From contig JAHBYL010000003.1 in the NCBI GenBank assembly GCA_019635955.1, forward strand, positions 1-64,000: 64,000 nucleotides of DNA. Direction: 5' to 3'. The DNA is from Parvibaculum sp. (lineage in GTDB: Bacteria; Pseudomonadota; Alphaproteobacteria; Parvibaculales; Parvibaculaceae). Each line of letters starts with the position of its first letter. Positions within the stretch are counted from its first letter, which is position 1. The notes beneath the pieces were generated by a model, which worked only from the letters and a program-made list of their open reading frames with translations, searched no databases and was not told where the DNA came from. Below, one piece after another: positions 32,372 to 40,066 of the stretch. The position numbers and the translations under genes are program-made.

Positions 32372-33040
32372 GTGTCGAGCGCCGTGAAACCCGAGACCTC
32401 CACCGCCGCAAAGCCCGCTGCGAAGCGGATACGCCGCACAGCGGAGGAGGCAAGGCGGCTGATCCTCGACGCGGCCGAAGCCCGGCTCGCCCGCCAGGGC
32501 CCCGAGGGACTGCGGCTTCAGGATATCGCCAGGGATGTGGGCATTTCCCACCCCGCGATTCTCCACCATTTCGAGAGCCGGGAAGGCCTTGTGCGTGCCT
32601 TGATCGGCCGGGCGAACAGGCAGCTCCGGGACAAGCTGCTCTCGGCGCTGGATGGCGACGGAGACGGGGAAGGCAGCGACACGGCCTATCACATCGGCCA
32701 TGTCTTCGAGGCGCTGAGCGACCGCGGCACGGCGCGGCTTCTGTCCTGGCTGCTGCTGACTGGACGCGCGAGCGACGAGCAGATGGAGCCCAATGTGATG
32801 CGCGAGATCGTGGACGCCATTCAGGCGCGCCGCGAGGACTATGCCCGGCAGGAAAACCAGCCCGCACCCGACCGCGAGGACACGCTGTTTATTGCCATGC
32901 TGACGGCGAGCGCCGCCTTCGGCGAGGCGATCGTCGGACGGCAGCTTGCGGAAGCGGCGGGCCTCGACCGGGACGGGCTCGCCCGCTTCCGCCTCTGGTT
33001 TGCCCGGATGATCAACGACCACCTCGACACCGGCAAGTGA
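32372..33040 (+). CDS. TetR-family transcriptional regulator (divergent from coq4)
   Basis: A 222-residue TetR protein. The helix-turn-helix LQDIARDVGISHPAILHHFE lies at about residues 49-68, after a basic N-terminus with AKRIRRTAEEARR. The 110-base divergent gap to coq4 holds a 26-base operator-like palindrome, so this regulator probably controls coq4 and itself. GGAAGGATCCGAG precedes the ATG. The ligand is unknown; a quinone precursor or fatty acid would make sense. Confidence 0.92.
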   Translation: MSSAVKPETSTAAKPAAKRIRRTAEEARRLILDAAEARLARQGPEGLRLQDIARDVGISHPAILHHFESREGLVRALIGRANRQLRDKLLSALDGDGDGEGSDTAYHIGHVFEALSDRGTARLLSWLLLTGRASDEQMEPNVMREIVDAIQARREDYARQENQPAPDREDTLFIAMLTASAAFGEAIVGRQLAEAAGLDRDGLARFRLWFARMINDHLDTGK

Positions 33041-33712
33041 TCAGCCGGTCTTCCGCCGGATCAGATCGCGCATCAGCCCGACGAGTTTTTCGGACGAGAT
33101 TTCCGGCCGCAGCACCCGCGCGACCATCACCCCGTCGAGAAAGACGGAGACGAGTTCGGCAAGATCATGCGCCTCGCGAAGCGACGCGCCTTCCTCGCGA
33201 AGCGCATGGCCGATCAGGTCCGTTTCCGTATCGTAGAAGCGCCGGATCGCTTCATCCGTCTGTGCCGAGCGCTGGCCGGAATGCGCGTAGTCGAGGATCA
33301 CTTTCAGGAAGCGTGTGATCTCCCCGAAGAGCTGAAGATTGCTTGTGAGCCAGGCATCGAGATCGCCGATGCCGCCTTCGCGCTTCTTGATGTCCTCATA
33401 GGCCGCGAGCGCATCCGACAGCGCCTTGCGTACGACGAACTGGAAAAGATCGTCCTTGTCCTCGAAATAATAATAGATGAGCGCCGGATTGATGCCGGCC
33501 GCCTCGCCGAGTTCCTTGTTGGAGACGGCGGCAACGCCCGAACGCGAAAAGAGCTTGAGCGCCGCCTCGGCAATCGCATCGCGCTTTGCCTCATTCGGCT
33601 GTTCGACAGGCGGACGCCCCGGCTTGCGCGCCTGCGTAGCGCGGGAGGCACCTTTCGCTTTCATGTCTTTCGCGGACTTTTTCTTCTCTTTTGCCGCGCT
33701 CTTTGCCGCCAC
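33041..33712 (-). CDS. TetR-family transcriptional regulator (last gene of GS/creatininase operon)
   Basis: A 223-residue TetR protein with a lysine-rich N-terminal tail (AKEKKKSAKDMKAKG) and GRPP before the DNA-binding domain. The helix-turn-helix is NKELGEAAGINPALIYYYFE. I take GTG 33712 as the start because it lies 13 bases after the creatininase-like stop, with AGGG just upstream. The frame continues further up but would overlap that gene by more than 100 bases. It probably regulates its own operon through the 28-bp palindrome at 36572-36599. Confidence 0.88.
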   Translation of the reverse strand: MAAKSAAKEKKKSAKDMKAKGASRATQARKPGRPPVEQPNEAKRDAIAEAALKLFSRSGVAAVSNKELGEAAGINPALIYYYFEDKDDLFQFVVRKALSDALAAYEDIKKREGGIGDLDAWLTSNLQLFGEITRFLKVILDYAHSGQRSAQTDEAIRRFYDTETDLIGHALREEGASLREAHDLAELVSVFLDGVMVARVLRPEISSEKLVGLMRDLIRRKTG

Positions 33713-33725
33713 CGCTATCCACCCT

Positions 33726-34475
33726 TCACCGCTTCGGGATTGCCGGCCATTCCTCCGTTTCGGCTGCTTCCAGCAACTTCTCGAAATCGGCAATGATCCG
33801 GTCGAGCATTTCGCGGCCGAGTTTAGCAGAGGATTCGCTCGGCCGCCCCACCACACCATTGGGCGTCACGGCGGGCATGGCATAGCGCCAAATCTTGCCG
33901 ACAGTGACGTCCTCGACGTCTTCCGCCCGGTCCATCTGCACCCATTCAGGATCGATCGCGAGCACCATGGATGTTTCGGCGACATTGGCATGAATATCGG
34001 CCGCATCGAGCGTATAGAGCCGCAGCGCTTCCGCCGAGATATCCCAGAGGCCCCGCGTTGCAAAGCGCATATCGGGATGTTCATAGCGCAGCCGCAGAAT
34101 CGCGCTTTCGATGCTCGGTCCGTTGGTTGCATGGCCGGAGATGAAGAGCAGACGGTCGATCCCCGTGGTGCGGATCGCCCAGTCCGCCACCTCGCAGAGA
34201 ACGCTCGCGAGCGTTTCCGGCGAAAGCGAAATCGTGCCCGGCCAGGCATCGGAATGGCCGAACGAGCAGCCATAGGGGATGGCCGGCAGGAGAAGCACGT
34301 TGCGGCGCCGGCAAGCTTCGCCGCAAATCGTTTCCGCGAGCAGCGTGTCCGTACCCGTGGCGAGATGCGGCCCATGTTGCTCCGTCGCCCCGATGGGCAG
34401 GACCGCCATGCGGCGGCCCTGCCCTTCCACGAGATCGCCGATTTGCGGCGCGGTGAGTTTTGCCCAGGAGGTCAT
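33726..34475 (-). CDS. creatininase-family amidohydrolase
   Basis: A 249-residue protein of the creatininase/MftE family. The metal site starts PIGATEQHGPHLATGTD (Glu, His, Asp ligands) and continues with YGCSFGHSD and SGHATNG. Members cleave cyclic or peptide-like amide bonds with two metal ions. It is 9 bases after a type III glutamine-synthetase-like gene and 13 bases before a TetR gene. A pairing of a glutamyl ligase with an amidohydrolase suggests an amine-processing route, which is inference. Confidence 0.9.
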   Translation of the reverse strand: MTSWAKLTAPQIGDLVEGQGRRMAVLPIGATEQHGPHLATGTDTLLAETICGEACRRRNVLLLPAIPYGCSFGHSDAWPGTISLSPETLASVLCEVADWAIRTTGIDRLLFISGHATNGPSIESAILRLRYEHPDMRFATRGLWDISAEALRLYTLDAADIHANVAETSMVLAIDPEWVQMDRAEDVEDVTVGKIWRYAMPAVTPNGVVGRPSESSAKLGREMLDRIIADFEKLLEAAETEEWPAIPKR

Positions 34476-34484
34476 GGCGCGCCC

Positions 34485-35864
34485 TCAGACGAAAGTGAGG
34501 TAGCGGTCACGCTCCGTGGGCGTCACCATATAGAACTGCGCGTCCCACTCCTTGCGCTTCTGCGCGACATAGATGTCGATGAATTCGCTGCCGAGCGCCG
34601 AGCGGGCGAAGTCGCTTTCGTCGAGCGCATCCGCCGCTTCGAGCAATGTCCGCGGCAGGCGGCGCAAATTGCCCGAGCGGGAAAGGAGGTCGCGCGACAG
34701 GTAGAGATTGTCGTTGAGGGGCGAGCCCGGATCGGCCTTTCGGTCGAGACCGTCGAGCCCGGCATGAAGGCTGAGCGCGGACGAGAGATAGAAATTGGCG
34801 CTCATGTCCGGCGCGCGGTTTTCGATGCAGGGCCGGTTCATTGGGAGCCGCAGCATGGCCGAGCGGTTGTTCCGTCCATAGGCACGCAGGACCGGCGCCC
34901 AGGACATGTCGGGCATCTCGCCCTGCGCAATGAGTCCCTTGTAGGAATTGAAGGTCGGGCAGGTGATGGCGCACAGCGCCTGCGCATGATCGAGCAGACC
35001 CGCGGTGAAATGGAGCGTCTCATCCGTTACCGGCAGTCCATAGCTCTCGGCAAGCGCGCCGGCGCCGCGCTTTGAGGCGTCGAAAATGTTTTCCTTCGTG
35101 TCCATGTCCATGAGCGACATGTTGTGATGTGCGCCGGAACGGAAATCATTGCTGAAAGGCTTCGGCATGAAGCTCGCGATGGCGCCATGCTTGTGCGCGA
35201 TGGACTTCACCATAAAGCGGAAGAAGGTGAGACGGTCGGCGGTGACGAGCGCGTCGGCATAGCCGAAATCGATCTCGAACTGGCCGTGCCCGCCTTCCTG
35301 ATCGAAGGAATAAAGGCCCCAGCCAAGTTCCTCCACATAACGCGTGAGCTCTTCGAGGAAAGCTCCCGCGAGCGAAATCTGGTGCAGGTCATAGGCCGGC
35401 GTCGGACCGTGGAAAGTCTCCGACTGGAAGGGGGAAAGCCCCTTCTCCGAGCGCCGCAGCACATAGAATTCTGGTTCGATGCCGAGATTGAATACGATAT
35501 TGCGCTTCGCCGCCTTCTCCCGCGCCTTCTTCAGAATGACGCGGCTGCAGTTCGCGTAGGGCTCGCCGTGGAAATAGAGATCGGACGCAAACCAGCAATA
35601 GCGCCTGTCCCAGGGCAGGATCGTCGCGCTGGAGAGATCCGGCACCGTCGCGCATTCGTCGAAATGCGGCCCCACAAGCCCCATGCCTTCAAGCGCGCCG
35701 ACCGTGAAAAGCTCGGAGCCACCCGCCATGTCGGCGAAATGGGCAATGGGCACGCATTTCGTTTTCGAAACGCCATGCACATCGACATAGGTCGCATAGC
35801 AATATTCGACGCCTTCGCTTTTCAGCTTCTTCAGAACTTCCGCTATCTGATCCTTGCCGTTCAT
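34485..35864 (-). CDS. glnT: type III glutamine synthetase-family ligase (GlnT-like)
   Basis: A 459-residue member of the glutamine synthetase superfamily, closest to the GlnT/type III group of alphaproteobacteria. It has a short beta-grasp N-domain (ATYVDVHGVSKTKCVP), then the catalytic barrel with EPEFYVL, EGGHGQFEIDF, SGAHHNMS and RPCIENRAPDMSANFY. Relatives include gamma-glutamylmethylamide synthetase, so the acceptor may be an amine rather than ammonia. It starts at ATG 35864, 21 bases after an FMN-reductase-like gene. The symbol is by family resemblance. Confidence 0.85.
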   Translation of the reverse strand: MNGKDQIAEVLKKLKSEGVEYCYATYVDVHGVSKTKCVPIAHFADMAGGSELFTVGALEGMGLVGPHFDECATVPDLSSATILPWDRRYCWFASDLYFHGEPYANCSRVILKKAREKAAKRNIVFNLGIEPEFYVLRRSEKGLSPFQSETFHGPTPAYDLHQISLAGAFLEELTRYVEELGWGLYSFDQEGGHGQFEIDFGYADALVTADRLTFFRFMVKSIAHKHGAIASFMPKPFSNDFRSGAHHNMSLMDMDTKENIFDASKRGAGALAESYGLPVTDETLHFTAGLLDHAQALCAITCPTFNSYKGLIAQGEMPDMSWAPVLRAYGRNNRSAMLRLPMNRPCIENRAPDMSANFYLSSALSLHAGLDGLDRKADPGSPLNDNLYLSRDLLSRSGNLRRLPRTLLEAADALDESDFARSALGSEFIDIYVAQKRKEWDAQFYMVTPTERDRYLTFV

Positions 35865-35885
35865 GTCCGCTTTCCTGTCGGCCGG

Positions 35886-36527
35886 TTACTGGGAACGCCC
35901 GGCCCAGACACGCCCCGGCCTAGGCGTATCGATCCGGTAATCGCTTGAATGACGTGAAAAGAAACCGCGCCCGAACGCTTCCGCCCGGACGAGCGGGCCG
36001 TCCGGATCCTGCGAGACTTCGCCGCGCGCATTGCCATAGCCATGCACGACACCTGTGAAATCGGAGCCCGTATAGCGCGCATATTCCTGCATCTGATGAA
36101 CGATGCCGGCGCCGGCATCGGGAAAGGTTTCTTCCGACGCCAGAAGCAATCCGAGACGCTTGCCCATCATGCGCGGAACGACCTCCCCCGATTGCGGATG
36201 TGAGGCGGCGACATAGCAGAACATCCGGTCGAAAAAGGTCTTGAGCTGCGCCGACATGCCGTACCAGTAGACGGGTGTTGCCGCGATGAAGCCTTCCGCC
36301 GGAAGGAACTCATCGAAGAACGCGGCGCGGAATCCATCTTCGATGCCGCACTCGCCATCGGCGCGGCGGCAGAGGCGGCAATCGCGGAGGAAGCCGGTGA
36401 GAACATCGTCGGCGAAGAGAAGGCGCGCCTCATGTCCGCTCGTTTCGAGCCCTCTTGCTGCCGCCTCCGCAAGCGCCGCTGAATTGCCATTGCGGCGCGG
36501 GCTGGCACTGAGAACGAGGGCACGCAT
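35886..36527 (-). CDS. NADPH-dependent FMN reductase / flavodoxin-fold oxidoreductase
   Basis: A 213-residue flavodoxin-like protein. SASPRRNGNS binds the FMN phosphate, and ATPVYWYGMSAQLKTFFDR is the second FMN loop. A Cys cluster (DCRLCRRADGEC) matches the CxxC...C segment of the iron-sulfur flavoprotein-related reductases, though only three Cys are present. It is the first gene of the operon that continues with the glutamine-synthetase-like, creatininase-like and TetR genes. An AT-rich palindrome lies 45 bases upstream of its ATG. Confidence 0.88.
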   Translation of the reverse strand: MRALVLSASPRRNGNSAALAEAAARGLETSGHEARLLFADDVLTGFLRDCRLCRRADGECGIEDGFRAAFFDEFLPAEGFIAATPVYWYGMSAQLKTFFDRMFCYVAASHPQSGEVVPRMMGKRLGLLLASEETFPDAGAGIVHQMQEYARYTGSDFTGVVHGYGNARGEVSQDPDGPLVRAEAFGRGFFSRHSSDYRIDTPRPGRVWAGRSQ

Positions 36528-36571
36528 GACAGGTTACTCCGGGGACAAGGGCAACTCAGGAGACCATTCCA

Positions 36572-36599
36572 TATTTTAATTGATTGATCAATTAAAATA
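36572..36599. promoter_or_regulatory. 28-bp AT-rich palindrome, likely TetR operator
   Basis: The exact 13-base arms TATTTTAATTGAT (36572-36584) and ATCAATTAAAATA (36587-36599) flank two central bases. It lies between the divergent FMN-reductase operon and a GNAT gene. It stands out sharply from the GC-rich surroundings. The TetR gene at the end of the operon is the obvious candidate binder. Confidence 0.7.
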
Positions 36600-36674
36600 A
36601 CTCTTCCGGATATGTGCGCCCTCGCCCGGCGCTACGAGGCTGCTATTCTCGCCGCGCAGCAACGGGGACATGCC

Positions 36675-37181
36675 ATGCAGACGGCTTCCATTTCGATTCG
36701 TCCGGCCGAAGAGGCGGACCTTTCCTCCATTCTCGCGATCTATAACGACGCCGTCGCCAACACGACCGCCATCTGGAACGAGACGCCATCCGATCTCGCG
36801 GGGCGGCGGAGCTGGTGGCAGGAGCGCACCGGCGCGGGCTTCCCCGTTCTCGTGGCCGCTGCCGCCGGCGAGGTCGCGGGATATGCCACCTACGGCCCTT
36901 TCCGCCCGCATGAGGGCTATCGCCACACCGTCGAGAATTCGGTCTATGTGCGCGAGGACCGGCGGGGAAAAGGCATCGCCGCTGCGCTGATGGAGGCCCT
37001 GATCAATGAGGCGCGCACCCGGGAATTCCACGCCATGGTGGCGGGCATTGAAGCGGGGAACCTCGCCTCGATCCGCCTTCACGAGCGTCTTGGCTTCAGG
37101 GAAGTCGCACGGATGCCGGAAGTGGGCACGAAATTCGGCCGCTGGCTCGACCTCGTGCTGATGCAGAAGATGCTCGGGTGA
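36675..37181 (+). CDS. GNAT N-acetyltransferase, phosphinothricin acetyltransferase type
   Basis: A 168-residue acetyltransferase of the Pat/MnaT group. ILAIYNDAVANTTAIWNETP is the substrate-side signature, VREDRRGKGIAAALM binds acetyl-CoA, and RLHERLGFREV is near the end. Family members acetylate phosphinothricin, methionine sulfone/sulfoximine or related glutamate analogues. That is notable because the divergent operon carries a glutamine synthetase, the target of those compounds. ATG 36675 has GGGGA 6 bases upstream. Confidence 0.9.
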   Translation: MQTASISIRPAEEADLSSILAIYNDAVANTTAIWNETPSDLAGRRSWWQERTGAGFPVLVAAAAGEVAGYATYGPFRPHEGYRHTVENSVYVREDRRGKGIAAALMEALINEARTREFHAMVAGIEAGNLASIRLHERLGFREVARMPEVGTKFGRWLDLVLMQKMLG

Positions 37182-37199
37182 TACGCGGGAAGACTGCCC

Positions 37200-37325
37200 C
37201 GCCAACTGAAACGCAGGACGCGAGCTGGCCCGCCATCCGTAGCGCAAGGTGCGAAGGGGGCCCCGCCAGACGAAGCGTATGGCGCGAAAGCTGGCCTGCC
37301 AGCCGTAGCGCAAGGCGCGAAGGCT
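37200..37325. repeat. tandem 33-bp palindromic repeats adjoining tRNA-Leu
   Basis: Three units with a 33-base period start at 37231, 37264 and 37297; a weaker unit is at 37200. The consensus is GCCAGCCGTAGCGCAAGGCG followed by CGAAGGCTGG. Each unit can fold through CCAGCC/GGCTGG. The last unit ends exactly at the CCA end of the tRNA gene. I recall similar CCTTCGCGC/GTAGCG repeats in other alphaproteobacteria. There are no spacers, so this is not a CRISPR. Confidence 0.7.
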
Positions 37326-37410
37326 GGTGCCCCTGGCCGGACTCGAACCAGCACGTTGTTGCCAACAACAGATTTTGAGTCTGCCGCGTCTACCATTCCG
37401 CCACAGGGGC
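37325..37410 (-). tRNA. tRNA-Leu (anticodon CAA)
   Basis: Reading the minus strand from 37410, the acceptor GCCCCTG pairs with CAGGGGC, the D arm contains GGAATGGTAGACGC, and the anticodon stem GCAGA/TCTGT encloses CTCAAAA, giving anticodon CAA. A long variable arm (class II) and GTTCGAGTC in the T loop follow. CCA is encoded (37325-37327). It decodes UUG leucine codons. The only RNA gene I find in the window. Confidence 0.95.
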
Positions 37411-37522
37411 CCTGAAGCATCGGGCGCGCATCATAATCGGCTTGCGCGCCCCTTCAATCGAAAAGAAGGCTGCGGCATCGGGACCGCGGGACAATGGCCG
37501 CCCGCCATGCTTGAATAGCGCC

Positions 37523-38050
37523 ATGCTGGACCGCCTGCCTTCGAATGCCATTCCTTGGATCCTGCTCGCCGCGAGCGCCGCGACGATCGGCGGCGCGCTC
37601 TTTTTCGAGCATGTGCTGGGCTACATCCCCTGCGCGCTCTGCCTCGATGGCCGCCAGCCGCATTACTACGCCATGGGAGCGGCGCTCATCGCGGGCATTC
37701 TCTCGCGCAATACGAATATCGGCATTCTGGTGCTGATCTTCCTCGGCATCTGCACGGCGCTTTATCTATGGGGTGCCGGCATCTCGTTCCATCACATGGG
37801 CGTCGAATATGGCTGGTGGGCGGGGCCGGAGGATTGCGGCGCCATCGGCGGCAGCGTCGCGGGCTCACTGCAGGACCTGCAATCGGCGCTCGAACGCGGC
37901 GTGAAGGCGCCGCGCTGCGACGAGGCTGCATGGACGCTTTTCGGCATCTCGCTCGCGGGATTCAATTTTCTGATCACCCTGACGCTTGCAGCCCTTTCCG
38001 CGCTGCCTCTCTGGCGCTATTTCCGGGAGAGCAGAGGAGAAGTGGCATGA
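37523..38050 (+). CDS. dsbB: DsbB-family disulfide bond formation protein
   Basis: A 175-residue inner-membrane protein with four hydrophobic segments. The first periplasmic pair is Cys37-x-x-Cys40 (PCALC), and a second pair is Cys105 and Cys132, as expected for quinone-linked reoxidation of DsbA. ATG 37523 (MLDRLPSN) is chosen because the longer frame adds a polar stretch that would spoil the first membrane segment. Its TGA overlaps the ATG of coq7 (ATGA), linking a quinone user with a quinone biosynthesis gene. Confidence 0.9.
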   Translation: MLDRLPSNAIPWILLAASAATIGGALFFEHVLGYIPCALCLDGRQPHYYAMGAALIAGILSRNTNIGILVLIFLGICTALYLWGAGISFHHMGVEYGWWAGPEDCGAIGGSVAGSLQDLQSALERGVKAPRCDEAAWTLFGISLAGFNFLITLTLAALSALPLWRYFRESRGEVA

Positions 38051-38634
38051 GCGCATCGGGCGAAAACGCCGCTTCCCGCGTCTCCGCCCAGCCGGGCCGT
38101 GCGCGCAAGGAAGCGATCGAGGAAATGATCCGCGTCGACCACGCGGGCGAATATGGCGCGGTGCGAATCTATGCGGGCCAGCTCGCCGTGTTGCGCAATG
38201 TGCCGGGCAAGGAAGAGCTTGTCGCGAAGCTCGAACACATGGCGAAGGATGAGGAGGTGCACCTCGCCCGTTTCAACGAGATCGTGAACGAGCGCGGCGT
38301 GCGCCCGACGGCTTTTGCGCCCGTCTGGCATGTGGCGGGTTTCGCGCTCGGCGCGGCGACGGCGCTGCTCGGCGAAAAAGCCGCCCATGCCTGCACCGCG
38401 GCCGTGGAAGAAGTGATCGACGAGCACTACCAGTCGCAAGTGCGCCGCCTCGATGAGATGGGCGAGACGGAACAGCCGCTGCGCGACACGATCGAGAAAT
38501 TCCGCCTCGAAGAAGTCGAGCATCGCGACGAGGCCATCGCCTCCGGCGCGAAGGAAGCCCCCGCCTATCCGCTTCTGTCTGGCGCGATCAAGGCCGCCTG
38601 CCGGATTGCCATCAGGATTTCCGAAAAGGCCTGA
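38047..38634 (+). CDS. coq7: demethoxyubiquinone hydroxylase Coq7
   Basis: A 195-residue di-iron hydroxylase that converts demethoxyubiquinone to the hydroxylated intermediate of ubiquinone. The iron ligands are Glu35 (HAGEYGA), Glu69 and His72 (EEVH), then Glu in AAVEEVIDEHY and the EEVEHRDEA motif near residue 160. The two halves repeat, as in all Coq7 proteins. It is translationally coupled to dsbB and convergent with an HNH nuclease gene two bases after its stop. Confidence 0.95.
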   Translation: MSASGENAASRVSAQPGRARKEAIEEMIRVDHAGEYGAVRIYAGQLAVLRNVPGKEELVAKLEHMAKDEEVHLARFNEIVNERGVRPTAFAPVWHVAGFALGAATALLGEKAAHACTAAVEEVIDEHYQSQVRRLDEMGETEQPLRDTIEKFRLEEVEHRDEAIASGAKEAPAYPLLSGAIKAACRIAIRISEKA

Positions 38635-38636
38635 GC

Positions 38637-39197
38637 CTACGGCTCCAGCTCGCTGTCCCAGTAGAGATAGTCCTGCCAGCTTTCATGCAGGTAGTTGGGC
38701 GGGAAGGCGCGGCCATTCTTGTGCAGATCGCCGACGGAAGGCCGGTACGGCGCCTGCATCGGGTGCATTTCCGCCTGCTTCGGCATCTTGCCGCCCTTGC
38801 GCAGATTACAGGGCGCGCAGGCCGTCACGACATTTTCCCAGGTCGTCTGCCCGCCGCGCGACCGCGGGATCACATGATCGAAAGTGAGTTCGTGGCGCGC
38901 GCCGCAATACTGGCAGGTGAAGCGGTCGCGCAGGAACAGATTGAACCGCGTGAAGGCGGGAAAGCGTGCGGGCTTGATATAGGATTTGAGCGAGACGACG
39001 CTCGGCAGCTTCATCTCGAAATTGGGCGAGCGCACCAGCGTGTCGTAGGACGAAACGATGTTCACGCGATCGAGACAAACGGCCTTGATCGTATCCTGCC
39101 AGGACCAGAGCGAGAGGGGGTAATAGCTGAGCGGCCTGTAATCCGCGTTCAACACAAGGGCCGGACACGCATCCGGCGTGGCAAACGATCCGTGCAC
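38637..39197 (-). CDS. HNH endonuclease
   Basis: A 186-residue HNH nuclease. The metal-binding CQYCG and CAPCNLRKG pairs surround the core LTFDHVIPRSRGG. The N-terminal VLNADYRPLSYYPLSLWSW is shared by a widespread chromosomal HNH family that is not tied to restriction. GTG 39197 is the start because GGAGGG lies 6 bases before it; there is no ATG nearby. Its role is uncertain; DNA repair or recombination is possible. Confidence 0.92.
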   Translation of the reverse strand: MHGSFATPDACPALVLNADYRPLSYYPLSLWSWQDTIKAVCLDRVNIVSSYDTLVRSPNFEMKLPSVVSLKSYIKPARFPAFTRFNLFLRDRFTCQYCGARHELTFDHVIPRSRGGQTTWENVVTACAPCNLRKGGKMPKQAEMHPMQAPYRPSVGDLHKNGRAFPPNYLHESWQDYLYWDSELEP

Positions 39198-39256
39198 GCC
39201 ACCCTCCTGAAGCCGAAGGCCGCCAACAACGGCAGGCCTCCTTCAGACCTGAGATT

Positions 39257-39284
39257 ACTATATATGGTGCGACAGCTTTGTGAA
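39257..39284 (-). promoter_or_regulatory. promoter candidate of the HNH gene
   Basis: On the minus strand, TTCACA (39284-39279), 16 bases, then TATAGT (39262-39257) lies about 60 bases before the GTG start. AT-rich compared with flanks. Confidence 0.42.
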
Positions 39285-39309
39285 GCGGCCAGTTCTGGCG
39301 CGGTGTGAC

Positions 39310-39981
39310 TCAGCGCGCTTGGGCGGCCCGCAGTCGCTCGGCAAAGGCATCGGCGATGAAACGTCCGCCGAGCTCGAGTCCCCTCTGGTCGATGCTGTGG
39401 CCGAGCCCCGGCGAGACATGCCATTCGACCGGCACCTCCGCGGCACCGAGCGCCTGCACCGCCATGTACATGCGCGTGACGGGCAGCATGTCGTCCACTT
39501 CGCCATGCACCATCAGCACGGGCGGGCGGCCCCTGATCTCCTCCGGCAAACGCTCGGGCATGGCAAGCGCGCCTGAAAAACCGACAATGCAGGCCGGCGG
39601 CACGGCCATGCGCAGCCCCACATGCAGCGCCATCATCGTGCCCTGGCTGAAGCCGACCAGCGCGAGCCGCGAGGCATCGAGCCCGCGCGCAGCTAGCTGT
39701 TCCGCGATGAAGGCCTCGAGCACAGGCGCCGCAGCCGAGACGCCCGCCGCGATTTCCGCGGGGTCGAGCCGCGAGATCGGAAACCATTGATAGCCCATCG
39801 GATTGCCGTCGCAGCGCTGCGGTGCATTGGGCGAGACGAAGGCGGCATCCGGCAGGATCTGCTGCCAGAAGGGCGCAAGCGCGATGAGGTCGTTCCCGTC
39901 GGAGCCATAGCCATGACAGAGAATGACGAGATGCTCTGTCTTGCCGCTCAGGGGCACGACGCCCGGTCCGCTCAATGCCAT
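39310..39981 (-). CDS. phospholipase/carboxylesterase-family alpha/beta hydrolase
   Basis: A 223-residue serine hydrolase of the small phospholipase/carboxylesterase family (LYPLA-like). It opens LVILCHGYGSDGNDLIALA, has the nucleophile in GFSQG, the acid in HGEVDDMLPV and the His in GLGHSID. It is cytoplasmic. GGGGAGA sits just ahead of the ATG. Substrates are short-chain esters or lysophospholipids. It is divergent from gluQ. Confidence 0.92.
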   Translation of the reverse strand: MALSGPGVVPLSGKTEHLVILCHGYGSDGNDLIALAPFWQQILPDAAFVSPNAPQRCDGNPMGYQWFPISRLDPAEIAAGVSAAAPVLEAFIAEQLAARGLDASRLALVGFSQGTMMALHVGLRMAVPPACIVGFSGALAMPERLPEEIRGRPPVLMVHGEVDDMLPVTRMYMAVQALGAAEVPVEWHVSPGLGHSIDQRGLELGGRFIADAFAERLRAAQAR

Positions 39982-40066
39982 TCTGTCTCCCCTTTCGCCG
40001 GCTTCCCGCCCGCGCTATCACTTTCGCCCAGCCTAGCAGCACTTCCCCGCAGGATGAAAAACCGGG

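Noticed and set aside
37200-37325. CRISPR array
   Set aside because: The 33-base units are contiguous with no unique spacers and no cas genes nearby.
38637-39197. Restriction or homing function for the HNH nuclease
   Set aside because: No methyltransferase, intron or intein context is present, and the protein belongs to a widespread stand-alone chromosomal family.
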